From: Strongylocentrotus droebachiensis
Taxonomy: Eukaryota > Echinodermata > Echinoidea > Camarodonta > Strongylocentrotidae
DNA length: 64,000 nt
Direction: 5' to 3'
NCBI GenBank assembly: GCA_035222895.1
Contig: JAVYIG010009972.1
Location: forward strand, 1-64,000
Shown here: positions 11,516 through 22,567 of the stretch, piece after piece
How the letters are laid out: every line of letters begins with the position of its first letter
How positions within the stretch are numbered: position 1 is the first letter of the stretch
Made by a program: the position numbers and the translations under genes
Notes under the pieces: model-generated
Seen by the model: only the letters and a program-made list of their open reading frames with translations
What the model was told of the DNA's origin: nothing
Database searches by the model: none

Positions 11516-12699
11516 TGTGCGAATATTACAATGACTTTATTGCATAATACGAAAATAACTTTTTAGACTAAACAAATGAAATTGAAATTTCCCTGTGGGG
11601 AAATTCTTTGGGATATTGGCGATAGTATTATACTCAGTGAATATATGAATTGTTGAAACATACAAACGAAAGGTTATCAATAAGTTTAATTCACCTGAAC
11701 AACGCCGTTCTGATCCGCTTCATTATCTCAGTTAGAATAATTTTGTTGTCTCTTTTATCTTCTGTTCATGCCATATTTCACGATTGCCTTTTCCTCTATT
11801 TTATTCGAGTCATCACTCCACCCCCCCCCCCCCCTAATATCTCTCTTTCTCTCACATTCATGCAAACATACACATAAACAAACATTCACAATCTTTCCCT
11901 AATCCTCTTATATTCATTGGTCCCTCCTATTCTTGTGTAACAAATCTATAAAAAAAAAAACGTTAACCAAATGTATCTAAATATGGAGCTTTAAAGCTTT
12001 GAAAAAATTGCATTACATGTCTCTTGATTTAGTTCACCGTTAACAAGAAAAAGCAGTAGCACCATGTTCTGTTAGACTGTATCTCTTCTCAGCCTTTTTC
12101 ATTGACTGACATAAGAGTCCATCAAAATGTATTTATTCAATATAATTGTAAGTGTCCAAATACATAATGCAGCTGACAATTGTGATTATAGCCACAATAA
12201 TACGTAACAGAAAATGTGCAAATATAGAAATATGTTGTGGTTAAAATACATGGAATATTGAACAATGCATTAAATTAATCGGCTCAATATATATGTTTGT
12301 TTTTTTAAATCATTTTTAAATCACCCCCTCTCTCTCTCTCTCGCTCTATATATATATATATTTATTTATCCATATACTCATTGATATATCCCAATACATA
12401 TATATAATCCTCTCTGAGTCTGTGTAGTTTTATGATACAATATGTATATGTTAACTTATTTATTAATGATTTATTTGATTTACATTAATTAAAGGGATAG
12501 TTGAGTTCTTGTTTAAGACCGCAAATGCTTTTAAAGTGCATGGTTATTGCTGTTATTCTTATTTAGTGCCCATTTAGGACCATAAAATGCCATGAAGGTA
12601 ATTTTAGACCGCAAAATGTGTGAAATTTAGATTAAATATGATCATACCAATTCAGCTCCACTTTCAAATACATACGGTGACCGTTAATTAATTAATTAC
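11516..12699. other. no gene recognised; simple repeats
   Basis: The stretch holds a C run at 11819-11834, a CT tract at 12326-12342 and an AT tract at 12346-12362. No coding or structured feature was recognised. Confidence 0.4.
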
Positions 12700-12703
12700 T
12701 TAA

Positions 12704-13102
12704 AGGTAAAGACCAGTATTGGAAACGCCCAAATTTCAAAAAATGAAATGGAAGCTCTTATTACCAATCATGTGAAAGAATATGTTTTGACTAATACATG
12801 ATGATACAAATTTTGCCGGGAAACCGCCTACTAATTGATATAGTTGGTAAATTAGTTTATCTACATGGTCTGTGAGAGATAAACGCACGTGTCGCGCACG
12901 TGTGCGTATAGTCCCATATACATCTTTCTGTGTACAGTGCTTGTAACTTTGCGAAGACTGGGCCATATTTCTTATCATTTTGATGATTCCAGAACCTTGC
13001 AGTACACACCAATACTTACATGCAAGATGATCAACCTTTTCTGATCGATTCCACAACGTTTCTTTCACAATGCAATCGCATGACCATAACTGGTCTTTAC
13101 CT
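12704..13102 (+). mobile_element. TTAA-flanked MITE, copy 2 (well preserved)
   Basis: This 399-bp element lies between TTAA sites (12700-12703, 13103-13106) and has inverted ends AGGTAAAGACCAGT and ACTGGTCTTTACCT. The inside carries GC-rich CACGTG-type palindromes (around 12885-12905). The minus-strand open frame across it is incidental. TTAA targeting fits piggyBac or Kolobok; the AGG terminus is less like piggyBac. The diverged inverted copy is at 3510-3877. Confidence 0.85.
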
Positions 13103-13106
13103 TTAA

Positions 13107-13840
13107 TAATACAAATACACGGATCAGCCGGTTGTGCTTATTATAACCAACAGGAAAAGCCAACAAAAAGCAAACAATGGCATTGGCTGTAATACAACGT
13201 ATAAGGCGCTATCTCTTTTTTCAACGGCTGGTTCAAAATGACCGAATATATGTAAGGGCCCCACACCTATTAGAAACTATTATATTTATGGATATTTCAG
13301 CCGTCTCTGAACGGATATTGATCAAACATAGATTGTTTTGCCATTTCAATTGTATGTTCTTTCAAATGCTACAATCAGTTTTTCATTATCTCACAAAACT
13401 CAGTTATCCCTTAGTACCTTTGAGACGAAAGTAACTAAGCGTTTATACATGTATTGCAAGAGCTCCAAGTAATAATTTATTATTCTGTATTTATGAATAT
13501 AACTAGATTCCGTCTATAATTCTTGAGGGTCGTGACTTTCTTTAATTTCTAAATTTCAATGGATATAAGGGGACTTTACCCTTGTTAATTGATTATTACT
13601 ACAGCGGAGTTTATCACAGAGAGAAAATATATAAAGAGACCTAAAAAAATGTTAGATATGTTACAATTAAACAAATACATTGATACAAATGGTAATATGT
13701 ATATCCATTTTTATGTTGAATTAAATTGAATGCCTAAAACCATGATAGAATGCATTGACACTTGAAGTGAGATTAAGTAGTGAGAATGATAATTATATCT
13801 TCTCTTTTGTTTTGAAACCTTTTGATTGTCATTGCCAACA
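13107..13840. other. no gene recognised
   Basis: This is AT-rich sequence with short frames only. No repeat family, splice-flanked exon or domain was recognised. Confidence 0.35.
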
Positions 13841-16262
13841 AAATAAAATATCTTCATGCACGATTTGATCAGATTTGAAAGTTTCATTTATTTTTGGTTT
13901 CGTTTTTATTGTGAATTCATCAGAACCCAGCAGCCCCCACTCTTAACTACAAGGACAAACAGTGGCGTATTAATCTCTTCCGATGGAAGGGATGAAGGTG
14001 AAGTCGCGATGAGGCCTATAAATATATCTCACGCAAACCCACTACTCCATTGGAGATGGGAGTGAGGTTTATTTTGTAACACATTTCAGGACGTTATAAA
14101 TCTATTTCCAATAGTTTGATATCACGTCAAAAAAGAATTGTTGACTATTATTACAGTCATTTATATTTAATGTGTACCTAAGAAGAGATAGAATGTATAC
14201 AAATCAAAGTAAAACATAAAGAATCAAATAAAGGAAAGCGCAACCGGACACAAAGTCGGCCTTGGGTTCCAAGTATGCCCTATTTTATGCAATCCTGCGT
14301 CAAGAAGTCTACCACTAGTACTAGACAAGTCGTTTTATGAGAGTGTGTATTTCTAAATAATTTTTCAATATACTCATCGTATTTTAGATATTTTATTATA
14401 CACCAAAGAGTGTCGGGGTATCTATACCGCACCCTTTTTTTATATTTCATATCAAGTACTTCACAGACAAGTGGAGATGGCAATATATCAATTCTACTCT
14501 CAGTATATAATAAAGTGTTTAAACTGTCACTCTACTTTCATAAAGTGATACTTCATTTGTCACTGATAAAATGAAAGTTACAAACACTTGTTTTATTGTA
14601 CACGTTTCGTTAGCAATTTACTTTGTATATGCATACCATGGACGTCATAAGTAAATTCAAGTGTTAGAATGAAAATAAAACATTAGCAATTCGGACAGAC
14701 TTCCTCATGTCGATCTTAAATACAGTACAAGATCTATACTTTAAATAAAATATTTCCATTTTTTTATATAAACATTTTATAGAAATATAGACTATAGTGT
14801 TTAAATAATGTGAACATGAAATTGCAAAGAAGTACCCAATTCCACTCGGAAATGTTATTATATCATTGCAATACCTACTTAATAAATATTCCGGTGAAAT
14901 TAATTTGTTATTGCCTTAGATATTTGTTAGTGAATGGAATATTCCGTCATATCTCATTATCATAAATAGGCCTAATACACAACAATAAGTTAAGAGAAAA
15001 CTGATAATTATTATAATTATTTCATTGATCAAATACAATGTTTTTTTGTTGTTTATTTCCCCCCCCCCCCCCACAGTATGCCCTTTATTGCATTTTACAT
15101 GTGTCTCCATAACAACAGCTGTTGAGTAATAATAACAATGACTGGATGCAACATTGAACATGTAATAATATGACACATACTGTGTGTATAATAATAATAA
15201 TAATCTTTTAAAGTCCACTCCAAATTGTATTAATTTAAACCGAAAATGGAAATTCTTTTTGCCCAATTGATCGTGAGCCCGGCAGCCACTGAGCAGCGCC
15301 ACATCGACGTTGCTCCCTTATTGTTGAACGCCAAACAAGGTAGCAGCAACTCCCGTCTTTTTTCGTCTTTTGGTATGACGCGGCCGGGGTTCGAACCCAC
15401 GACCTCCCGGTTGTGAGGCGGACGCTCTACTGACTGAGCCAACACACCGGCATTCGGTATGCCACTGACAGTAAACTCACATCATTAACAGATTGAAAGA
15501 GGACCTAAGGTAAGATACCAATACTGTGCATCACAGTGCTAGCCAGCACCCACAGACCACACCCCAAACCCGAAAAAGCCAGGACAATATATCAATGTTT
15601 ACATATTTATTAGAATCAGAGAAGGATGCGAAACATGTTATAAAAAATGTACATTTACAATAAAAACATGCAATCGAATTTCAAATGCATGTACAGTTTA
15701 CGTTCATACTATTTTTATCTTAACTACGATTAAAATTCAGTGTTTGCTATTAAGAGCAAGGAAAGGATGCAGGTTATCAAGAACAAACTGTTCGTACGAT
15801 TGTATTGATAGATGTACACGTCACATTTCTAATTCATAAATGATAGTGACATTTTGACAAACACAAGTTCAAATGTTTTGTATCCATTGAAACTTGAAAT
15901 TTGTGTCCTTTGCATCATTCCTATGATTAAAGTTTGTTTTGTATACTAAGAAGAGAAGTGTTTGAAAACAGTAAAATGTATACGACCAATTGTCTCTTTA
16001 ACTCAGAAGTAATAAGGTAAGCAATGAACAATTCAAATACCTTAATTTAGAAGTACGTTGTGAACATACAATCTAGGCCTTTATCGTTATCCTTAACGTT
16101 GTTTCAAATATCTGTACTTTATTTATATCGTTTACACCATTGCTATGATTAAGATACAATTCGTATATTGTGTTCGTTACAGGAAAAGGTTGTAAACATA
16201 CTAACTACAATTATATGGTGCATAACATTGATTGCACCCAATTACACTTCAATTCCCTTTCT
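13841..16262 (-). other. 3' flank of receptor locus 1, paralogous to two other flanks
   Basis: Segments of this region match 39785-41379 and 48656-50623 in order, for example around 13860, 14490-14710 and 15750-16260. All three lie just downstream (minus strand) of a receptor tail exon. The conserved stretch may include 3' UTR or regulatory DNA. A SINE is inserted at 15190-15452. Near 16075-16120 a short stretch resembles the tail exon's coding end (CCTTAACG..TT), possibly an old duplicate. Confidence 0.6.
15190..15452 (-). mobile_element. tRNA-derived SINE (minus), well preserved
   Basis: On the minus strand the head carries an A box (TGGCTCAGTCAGTAGAGCG) and a B box (GGGTTCGAACCCC) at tRNA spacing. 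A body of about 130 bp follows (GGGAGTTGCTGCTACC..GTGGCGCTGCTCAGTGGC), then an (ATT)n tail at 15190-15203. The A and B boxes are internal RNA polymerase III promoter elements. It is inserted in the 3' flank of receptor locus 1 and is absent from the paralogous flanks. Confidence 0.85.
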
Positions 16263-16385
16263 TTAAAGGTAATTTGTTAGCACATCATCAAGACCATCAG
16301 TGTGATCCTTAACAATGCTTCGCTTATCTGTACTCATTTCACAATAAGTTGACGCATCGTCGGTGTTAACATAAGTAGGCTCCTC
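16263..16385 (-). pseudogene. receptor locus 1: tail-exon remnant, out of frame
   Basis: This is the C-terminal half of the tyrosine-rich cytoplasmic exon. The frame reads EEPTYVNTDDASTYCEM and ends LTNYL-stop at 16263. It aligns with EEPTYLNTEGAFTYCEI..STTYL in locus 2. YVNT fits a Grb2-type Y-x-N site and YCEM a PI3K-type Y-x-x-M site. The 5' half of the exon (with the YMAM motif in locus 2) is gone. A transposon fragment joins this piece directly to the juxtamembrane exon in a different frame, so the normal splice path does not read these tyrosines. Confidence 0.7.
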
Positions 16386-16520
16386 CCAGGGGCGGATCCA
16401 GGATTTGCCGATAGGGGGGGCCCAAAATGTGAAAATCGCGCCGACCGATATCTCGCTCAGTGGGGGATGTTTCATCATCAGGTAGATTTCGAGAGGTCTG
16501 TATAGGTGGAGTTGCCAATC
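16366..16520 (-). CDS. receptor locus 1: juxtamembrane exon fused to transposon and tail
   Basis: After an AG acceptor at 16521-16522 the phase-1 frame (LATPPIQTSRNLPDDETSPT) aligns with the locus 2 juxtamembrane exon (LASKVMQTSGNLPVDDTSQT). It then runs without a splice site into transposon-derived codons (FHILGPPYRQILDPPLG) and stops at 16366-16368, just inside the old tail exon. The transmembrane exon of this locus ends in phase 1, so this is the frame expected in a transcript. An acceptor six bases upstream gives the same frame. The predicted short tail lacks the tyrosine motifs. Whether the locus is expressed is unknown. Confidence 0.6.
16387..16440. mobile_element. transposon-end fragment inside a receptor tail
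   Basis: The fragment starts CAGGGGCGGATCCAGG and contains a G7CCC run, matching the end of the family at 1372-1603 and, more loosely, 26218-26262. It sits exactly between the homologous parts of the juxtamembrane and tail exons, replacing their intron and the 5' part of the tail exon. Confidence 0.7.
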
Positions 16521-16526
16521 CTTCAT

Positions 16527-17851
16527 CTAGTGAATCACAAAATGGAAAATCATTTTAAGGTGCAAATAAAATTATGGTCCTTGTTTAGTCCGTAACTATC
16601 ACATATTTTTTTAGCATACAATAATTTGGTCTCCAGCATCTAAACAAAAATAATTTGTCTTTCTTTCGCGATACTTCTACTGCTCAAGAAGTGTCTTGTT
16701 TAAGGTTTTGGGAGGAATAAATACCCTTCATTTGATCATATATTTTCATAAACATTGTTTCATGGAAAGAAATAAGTGGCGAATACTGTTTAATGTATGT
16801 TTTACTTTATCCAATGATATACCATGTACAAGGTCAAACATAAATATTATTTATTATTACGTTAACAAGGCATTTTAGCAGCTAAATAAAAAGTCGTATT
16901 TTGCACGCTGCTCCGTAAACGAAACCGGAGCGGGGAATATTTGCCATATTGCCCTTTTCCGGGTTTCCCCCGTAGACCACTGTACTAAATCAGAGGGCAA
17001 TATTGAGCCATATTCCATCAGTGCGCTTGCTCAGTAGGATTAATTTTGATCGCTAATTTTAATTTACTTGGCCAGAGGAGAGCTGCCGCGGGAGAATGTA
17101 AAATCCCATAGACCTACCTAAATACCTTGTGTATGAGGATAGGTAATAATAATTATATTGACATGGCTTCTTTCGGGGTACCCCAGAAATATTGATCACG
17201 CTAAGACCCTATTGCCCTCGTATTCGACTCGGGGCAATATGATCTTAGCTTGGTCAATATTTATGATATACCCCTCAAGCCCAGTCAATATAATATAAAT
17301 ATTCAAGTGTTGCTCTTCACGATTTCGCCAAACGTTCCCAGTGCCTTAGATGCTTCATCAATTTCATGTTATGATTTGCGTCAGCGCTATAGTTATTTAT
17401 TTCGTCCTTCTTTGATAACCTATTTTTGGAGATTAGTGACAGCGTCAACCATTCACTGTGCTTTTTAGAACAAACCGATTTCCATAGCCTTGCATGCAGT
17501 TTACAAGGTTCAAATTAAAACGGGACTGTAAGGCCTAAATGTTACATGATTTTACAACAGGTCTTCTTCCTTTTCCTTCAAGATTCACAGGTTTCGTTAC
17601 GACGAAAGATATACAGGGTTGAGACCTTTGTATGTAAGTGGGATCCATAGAAATGATTATCATTATAACAGTTATCACTCTAACAGTAATTTTCTTGAAA
17701 AGAAATAATACAATCACCAATTTTCCTCATTTCTATCATGTATCATATTCAAATTCATTTTCATTTTCGTTAAAATAAAACCGTGGCAGCTCGTCTCTTT
17801 AAACAAACAAACTGTATACACGATGACTTCTTACACGGTAAACTTACTTAC
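16527..17851 (-). other. locus 1 intron with foldback repeat
   Basis: This is the interval between transmembrane and juxtamembrane exons. Part of it (16550-16790) matches the same intron of locus 3 (57740-58020), for example TTTCGCGATACTTCTAC, supporting common descent of the two loci. GC-richer DNA at 16900-17300 is a different, inserted-looking sequence with a hairpin (next entry). Confidence 0.55.
17175..17274. repeat. inverted repeat, ~45-bp arms
   Basis: GGGGTACCCCAGAAATATTG..CTATTGCCC pairs with GGGCAATATG..CAATATTTATGATATACCCC over about 45 bp with several mismatches and a spacer of about 10 bp. The same GGGCAATATTG motif recurs near 17001. It is probably part of a foldback element of unknown family. 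Confidence 0.75.
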
Positions 17852-17974
17852 CAGCTCTCTTCATAGAGAGGATGACAGCACCAACAAATGAAAGTACAAT
17901 TAACAGCATCAAGACGGCGGAACCTCCAGCCTTAACAAGATAATTTTGTTTGAACCATGGTTCCTCCTTAGGTT
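17852..17974 (-). CDS. receptor locus 1: transmembrane exon
   Basis: This 123-bp phase 1-1 exon has an acceptor (TGTACAG) at 17975-17976 and a strong donor (GTAAGT) ending at 17851. It encodes EPKEEPWFKQNYLVKAGG, then a hydrophobic helix (SAVLMLLIVLSFVGAVIL) and SMKRA. The Lys/Arg after the helix fits a type I protein with a cytoplasmic C-terminus. Exon size and phase match the transmembrane exons of locus 2 (126 bp) and locus 3 (125 bp, frameshifted), although the helix sequence is quite different. The frame is intact. Confidence 0.8.
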
Positions 17975-18352
17975 CTGTACAGCAACGAAAAAATATATAT
18001 ACCTTTAAAAATAGTAAAATATTGCATTATTAATTGGGGGTATTTTTTATTTATTTAATTTTTGCAATGGAAATACGATGTCATAATGGTTTCATTTTTG
18101 CGTGCTTTTTGGTCTCTTATTCCTAATTAAATATCAATTTTGGGTCAAAATAAAAGCAGGCCAAAACAGAGTTTAATTGTTAATGGAAAGGATAATTGTC
18201 CATCAGAGTTATATGGAAAGGAAAGTTTGTGATTGCTACTTAATGCTGCTAGCATTTGCTTCTCACATGTGCTGCATTTCTACAAAATAATATCCATATA
18301 GTGTAAGAGATATGTAATGAAAAGATGATTCCTTTCAGTTTCGTGCTATACA

Positions 18353-18405
18353 GTTCCAACGGTTAACGAAAATCGTTAACCTTGATATTAATAAATCGTT
18401 GGAAC
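18353..18405. repeat. nested hairpin
   Basis: GTTCCAACG (18353-18361) pairs with CGTTGGAAC (18397-18405). Inside, GGTTAACGA pairs perfectly with TCGTTAACC across a 3-bp loop. It is intronic and of unknown function. Confidence 0.8.
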
Positions 18406-18439
18406 CATGACACTTGCAAGGATTCTTCTTTCTGTTTTA

Positions 18440-18569
18440 AACAACACACACACCCAGGCACTCATCACACTCGCACTAATCACTGGCATAGACAAACGCA
18501 TACACACAAACACATACACACACACATATATATATATATTCTTACGTCAGTTTGTGTATATATCTATAC

Positions 18570-18614
<45 letters not shown>

Positions 18615-18640
18615 GTGTGTGTGTGTATGTGTGTTGGGGG
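18440..18640. repeat. CA / TA / GT microsatellite cluster
   Basis: CA-rich sequence (18440-18525), TA repeats (18526-18607) and GT-rich sequence (18608-18640) follow one another within a receptor intron. The many open frames across them are artefacts of simple repeats. Confidence 0.9.
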
Positions 18641-19191
18641 TTCTATGAGTGTGTATATCATGTGTGAATATCTGGGTTTTATGTGTAGTTGTGATGACAT
18701 TGTTATGAGCAAAAGTAGAATCATGTCATGTAAATGCCAGAATAAAATGTAAAAAACCAAGCAATCCAATCATGAAAACGAAATAGCCACATCAACAAAA
18801 AATGCACAATTGATGAAATATAGACATATTATATGTGAGGGACATTTTAAATTTTAAGCAGGAAACTGGGGGAGGGATAATTATTTTCAAATATTGAACC
18901 CATTTACATCAAACGAGGAATATCATTTGCATACCAAATTACTAAGAAAGCACCAAATCATTATCATTTTTAATTATTGAAAACACACAAACGAAAAAAT
19001 ACGAAAACACACGCCCACAAACGCAATTACTTGCACTTTTTCAATTTGTAATTTGTAACTTTAAATTAATTTCTCTATAAAAGTCGAAGAATTGTCAGTG
19101 AGCAATACTTCGCTTGCAAAAGGTACTACTGCCAATCACTGTCATTGTTCAGTGTAAATGCTATTCATATTTTATTGTATGCCTAGTGGAG

Positions 19192-19330
19192 GCGCGATGG
19201 CTCAGTTGTAGAGCAAGAATTTCGTAACCAGTAGGTTCCGGGTTCGAAACCAAGTCACTTAAAGCCGCCGGTCCTCTGGTTATTTGCTTATTAGAATATA
19301 CGGGCTTTCATATCAGCCAGGTAAAACAAT
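19192..19330 (+). mobile_element. tRNA-derived SINE fragment (plus)
   Basis: The head has an A box (TGGCTCAGTTGTAGAGC) and a B box (GGGTTCGAAACC) about 35 bp apart, then a non-tRNA body. It differs from the SINE at 15190 and lies in the intron between the stalk and transmembrane exons of locus 1. It is not a plausible functional tRNA. Confidence 0.65.
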
Positions 19331-19357
19331 AATTATTCCCTAAACATGCGTACATAC

Positions 19358-19402
19358 CTGCACTTGAAGGACCACAAACTGTCGTGTAAGATGTTTCACT
19401 GC
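19358..19402 (-). CDS. receptor locus 1: 45-bp stalk exon
   Basis: This exon is bounded by an acceptor (TTTCACAG) and a donor (GTATGT). It reads (G)SETSYTTVCGPSSA in phase 1-1. Length (45 bp), phases and position match the stalk exon of locus 2 exactly, though the residues differ. Ser/Thr richness suits a short O-glycosylated stalk between Ig domains and membrane; the single Cys could mediate dimerisation (inference). Confidence 0.65.
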
Positions 19403-21189
19403 CTGTGAAATATATTTTAACAAGCACAAAATTTAATTTCGTATGGTAAATTTATTTATTCATTCGTTTAGAAAAAATATATATTCATCATCTATCTATA
19501 CATATTTACTAATTTAGTTTGTACTTAACAAACTGCTAATGCGATTGGAGTATTGATATCAACAGTATTTAGTGAAACAGAAATATCAGGAATTGTGTAC
19601 GGCAAAAGTAATTCAAAAGACGTTGAAAACGGTGGTGAAGAAAAAGCAATCGGTAGTTAGAAATTGTTGAGTGATCTTCATGATACCTCTAATTGTGTTA
19701 TCTTGTACTATCTTTTTTTTTTGTTATCATAGGCATTATCTATCATCGAGTATTGTTGAAGCCGTCTAACTTTCGCATTGTATTGAATTCACAGAAAACA
19801 GCAACAATTTAAATTTGGCTAATGGTTATGAAATGATCATAATAATAATAATAATTATAACAGTTATATTTATGAGCAGGATAGGATACTACTTCGATTT
19901 CTACCACTGTTATTACTATTTATATTGCTTGTGTTAGTTATACTTTTGCTACAGTTACAACTAAAACTGCTACTAATAATACTAATGCTTCTTATATTAC
20001 TACTAATACTCCTTCTAATACCACTGCTTCTACTTGTATTAATAATGTTAATAATGATTATAAGAGTAAAAATAATATTACAACCACCAATGATAATGAT
20101 GATGATAATCATTATAATAATTATACAATGAATCGAGCAGAGAAAGACTATTTCAAAAATTTATCGAGATCCTTATCCGAACAAGAAAAGATATTGAAAG
20201 ATTGCCTTCTAAAATTCTTGTGGTGTTTAAGAATTGTTCATAACTAATATCGCCAATATTTGTTATCAAATATTCCACACCGATAATGTATGTATGTAAT
20301 GTATGTGCCCATGCTATGTTGACTCTATGAAGAAAATACTAAAAACGAAAGACTAAAAACCTTGTAAATTCCTAGTGCTTGCTGTCGCTGTGTGAATTTC
20401 CTTAGAGCCTGTCCAAAAAGTGTTGATGTTGGTAGTGAGTTCTCCTATACATTTTGAGTAACAAAACAAATTAATTCGTTTTACAATTGGGAGTTATGTT
20501 GCCATTTACAGGAACAATAGCTACCAAAAACAGGGTTTGCAAAATAAACCACTTATGTACTTTCCTTTGTGTCATTATTCGTGGTAGAACTGTTTACAAA
20601 GATTACTTTGCTATATTAAAATTTGTATTTTGGAGTTTTGTATACCCATACGCTCATAGAGAGAGGAGCCCAGTGGACATTTTCTTAATATCAATAACGA
20701 TGTCCAGACGGGATAAGGTTTTGTCACGGCGGGAAGGATGGGTTAGGGGATTGTTGGGGGGTCACAGAACTTTCTATGAGGGTACACCTTCCCTTGACAA
20801 TGAGGTCCGTTTTAGAAAATGACATTTATTGACTTTATAACGTTCTGCAAAGCCTAACTTGCAGTTGATGCAAAATATCTTAAAATTGCACATTTCTTAT
20901 CTTTTCTTATCATGGAAAGAAAAGATAACTTTTAAAGAAATCTTCAGAAAAGCAAGAAAGGTGCGGAGCTTTTATTGACTTCATTTAATCGAATACACAA
21001 AATCGTGACTTAACACTCTAATGTTTCTAGTATGAGTTTAAACAAGAACACATTTGACGAATGCATTTCGGAATGTAACTGCACATACTTGGTCATGATT
21101 CATTTCGCCAGTGACACATTTTACAATGATAAGCAAATACTAACATGTATGTCTTGTTTCCATGATAACGAGATAATTGGTGTGCCTAC
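19403..21189 (-). other. locus 1 intron (C exon to stalk exon)
   Basis: No further exon was recognised. A short stretch at 20375-20470 matches the equivalent intron of locus 2 (43425-43515), sharing GTGAGTTC..CTATACA. At 19845-20130 the DNA is a degenerate trinucleotide (ATT/TAC-rich) tract open on both strands. Confidence 0.5.
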
Positions 21190-21533
21190 CTTTATTTTTA
21201 ATAAGAACTGATGTCTGAATGTGATCAAAAGATGAGTTGCTAGCCACCTTGCAGGTAAGCACTATATCTTCATCATCTGCATATGTTTGTGTTTATATTG
21301 CTCTGTCTAGGCACACGAAGACGTTCATCACGTTCATCATAAACATATTTTTGAGAATAATCATAATAACTTAACTCTTTTGGAATCACCCACTTCAAAT
21401 TAACGGATGGTTTCACCGATGTATTGGTTTTACAGACTAATGTCTCGTTTGCCCTTCTGCAACCGTGGGTTATTATTGAGTCTGTATAACTATATCGGCG
21501 TTTTTTCGATCAGAATCAACCCGTTTGATGGAA
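21190..21533 (-). pseudogene. receptor locus 1: dead C-type Ig exon
   Basis: The splice sites align with those of the locus 2 C exon (acceptor TTTCAAG at 21534-21535, donor GTAGGC), but the 344-bp exon is 4 bp shorter. The phase-1 frame meets a stop within the first 20 codons (PIY region), and frameshifts follow. Recognisable pieces are SVKPSVNLKWV, the Cys-bearing VLTCKVASNSSFDHIQTSVL and the flanking donor. No V exon was found upstream, so the ectodomain of this locus is lost. Confidence 0.75.
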
Positions 21534-21841
21534 CTTGAAATTATTTCCGAAAAAGGGAAACTGCCATTATTTTATAAAAAGTGACGATATACAGATGCGA
21601 TTGATTGAAGTTGATTATTTTTCTTCCTCTCTTCCTCTCGTTCACTTTTCTCTTATAGTTTATTATTTGAGTGTACTTATTCAAACCTTGATCACCAATC
21701 TCAGGTTAAGTACATTAAATATTATTATAACAAAGTGAACCAGCTAGGATAAATAATTTCTTAGCATCATTTCCGTAAAATACTTAAACAATATAAGTTT
21801 GTACACCCAAGAAAACTCAGCTTATTATATGGTATACTTAC

Positions 21842-21909
21842 AACCAGAACAAAATATGAATCCGATAAGAAAGATAAATAACTGGCACAGGATTCTTGTC
21901 TTTTGCCTC
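21842..21909 (-). CDS. candidate signal-peptide-like exon upstream of locus 1
   Basis: Between an acceptor (TTTGTGAACAG) and a strong donor (GTAAGT) one frame reads RRQKTRILCQLF then IFLIGFIFCSG and ends in phase 1, as a leader exon before an Ig exon should. The basic-then-hydrophobic pattern resembles a signal peptide. No in-frame ATG lies in the segment, so the start would have to be in an earlier exon; this weakens the call. No sister copy was identified at loci 2 or 3. Confidence 0.25.
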
Positions 21910-22246
21910 CTGTTCACAAACACAAAACGACATTACAATGGCTCCGTCTTGTTTTATTGCAAAGAGCGCCATTGTCACGATGTACGTGTGTTTTCGCACC
22001 AAAATAGATTAAGGATTAAATTTATAACATACACAAATGACTCAAGAAATGTTTGGTAAAATACATTTAAAATGAATTTTATTTTTATATGTAACAAATG
22101 AATCGGCAAAATCAAGAATATGGATCATTTTACAAATTCAAGCTCCGTAGGGAAGATCAGTTGTTGACATTTATTTAACGATTTAAATAAGATGTAGATC
22201 TATCGGTGACTCCGAACGGAACAAATTCAAAAGATGTCTAGAGTCT

Positions 22247-22567
22247 TTGGACTATGGTAATTGTTCAAGACTGAAGAACTTTATGCCACGAGAGTTAAAT
22301 GGTAAGGAAACTGTTGACGAATACCGTAGAGCTGAGTTGAAATCACTTATGATTGTCACTGACGGATCTTTGCTCGCGCCTTGGTACGGTGGAGGTGAGG
22401 AGACGAAGCGGGAAGGAAAACGTGAGACTGCTGGTGATACCCACGAAAACGAGACGGCAACTAAAATGGTACTCTCACCGTGGAATTCCAATAATTGCAA
22501 CTCTTTATTGGAACTCGATGAAACAGTCTTAGGTAAATTTGGAATATCCAATATTTATGATAATTGA
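22247..22567. other. region open on both strands, function unknown
   Basis: A 320-bp stretch of more balanced composition is open on plus (106 codons, hydrophilic, includes ELNGKETVDEYRRAELKSLM) and minus (99 codons). No domain, signal or splice context decides between them. It may be a fragment of an exon or an old repeat. Confidence 0.2.

Noticed and set aside
12736-13068. 110-codon minus-strand frame
   Set aside because: It lies wholly inside a 399-bp TTAA-flanked MITE whose other copy does not keep the frame.
15380-15452. Candidate tRNA gene
   Set aside because: A and B boxes belong to a SINE head with a long body and (ATT)n tail; the same holds for 19192 and 10150.
18382-18769. Several overlapping open frames
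   Set aside because: They derive from CA, TA and GT microsatellites.
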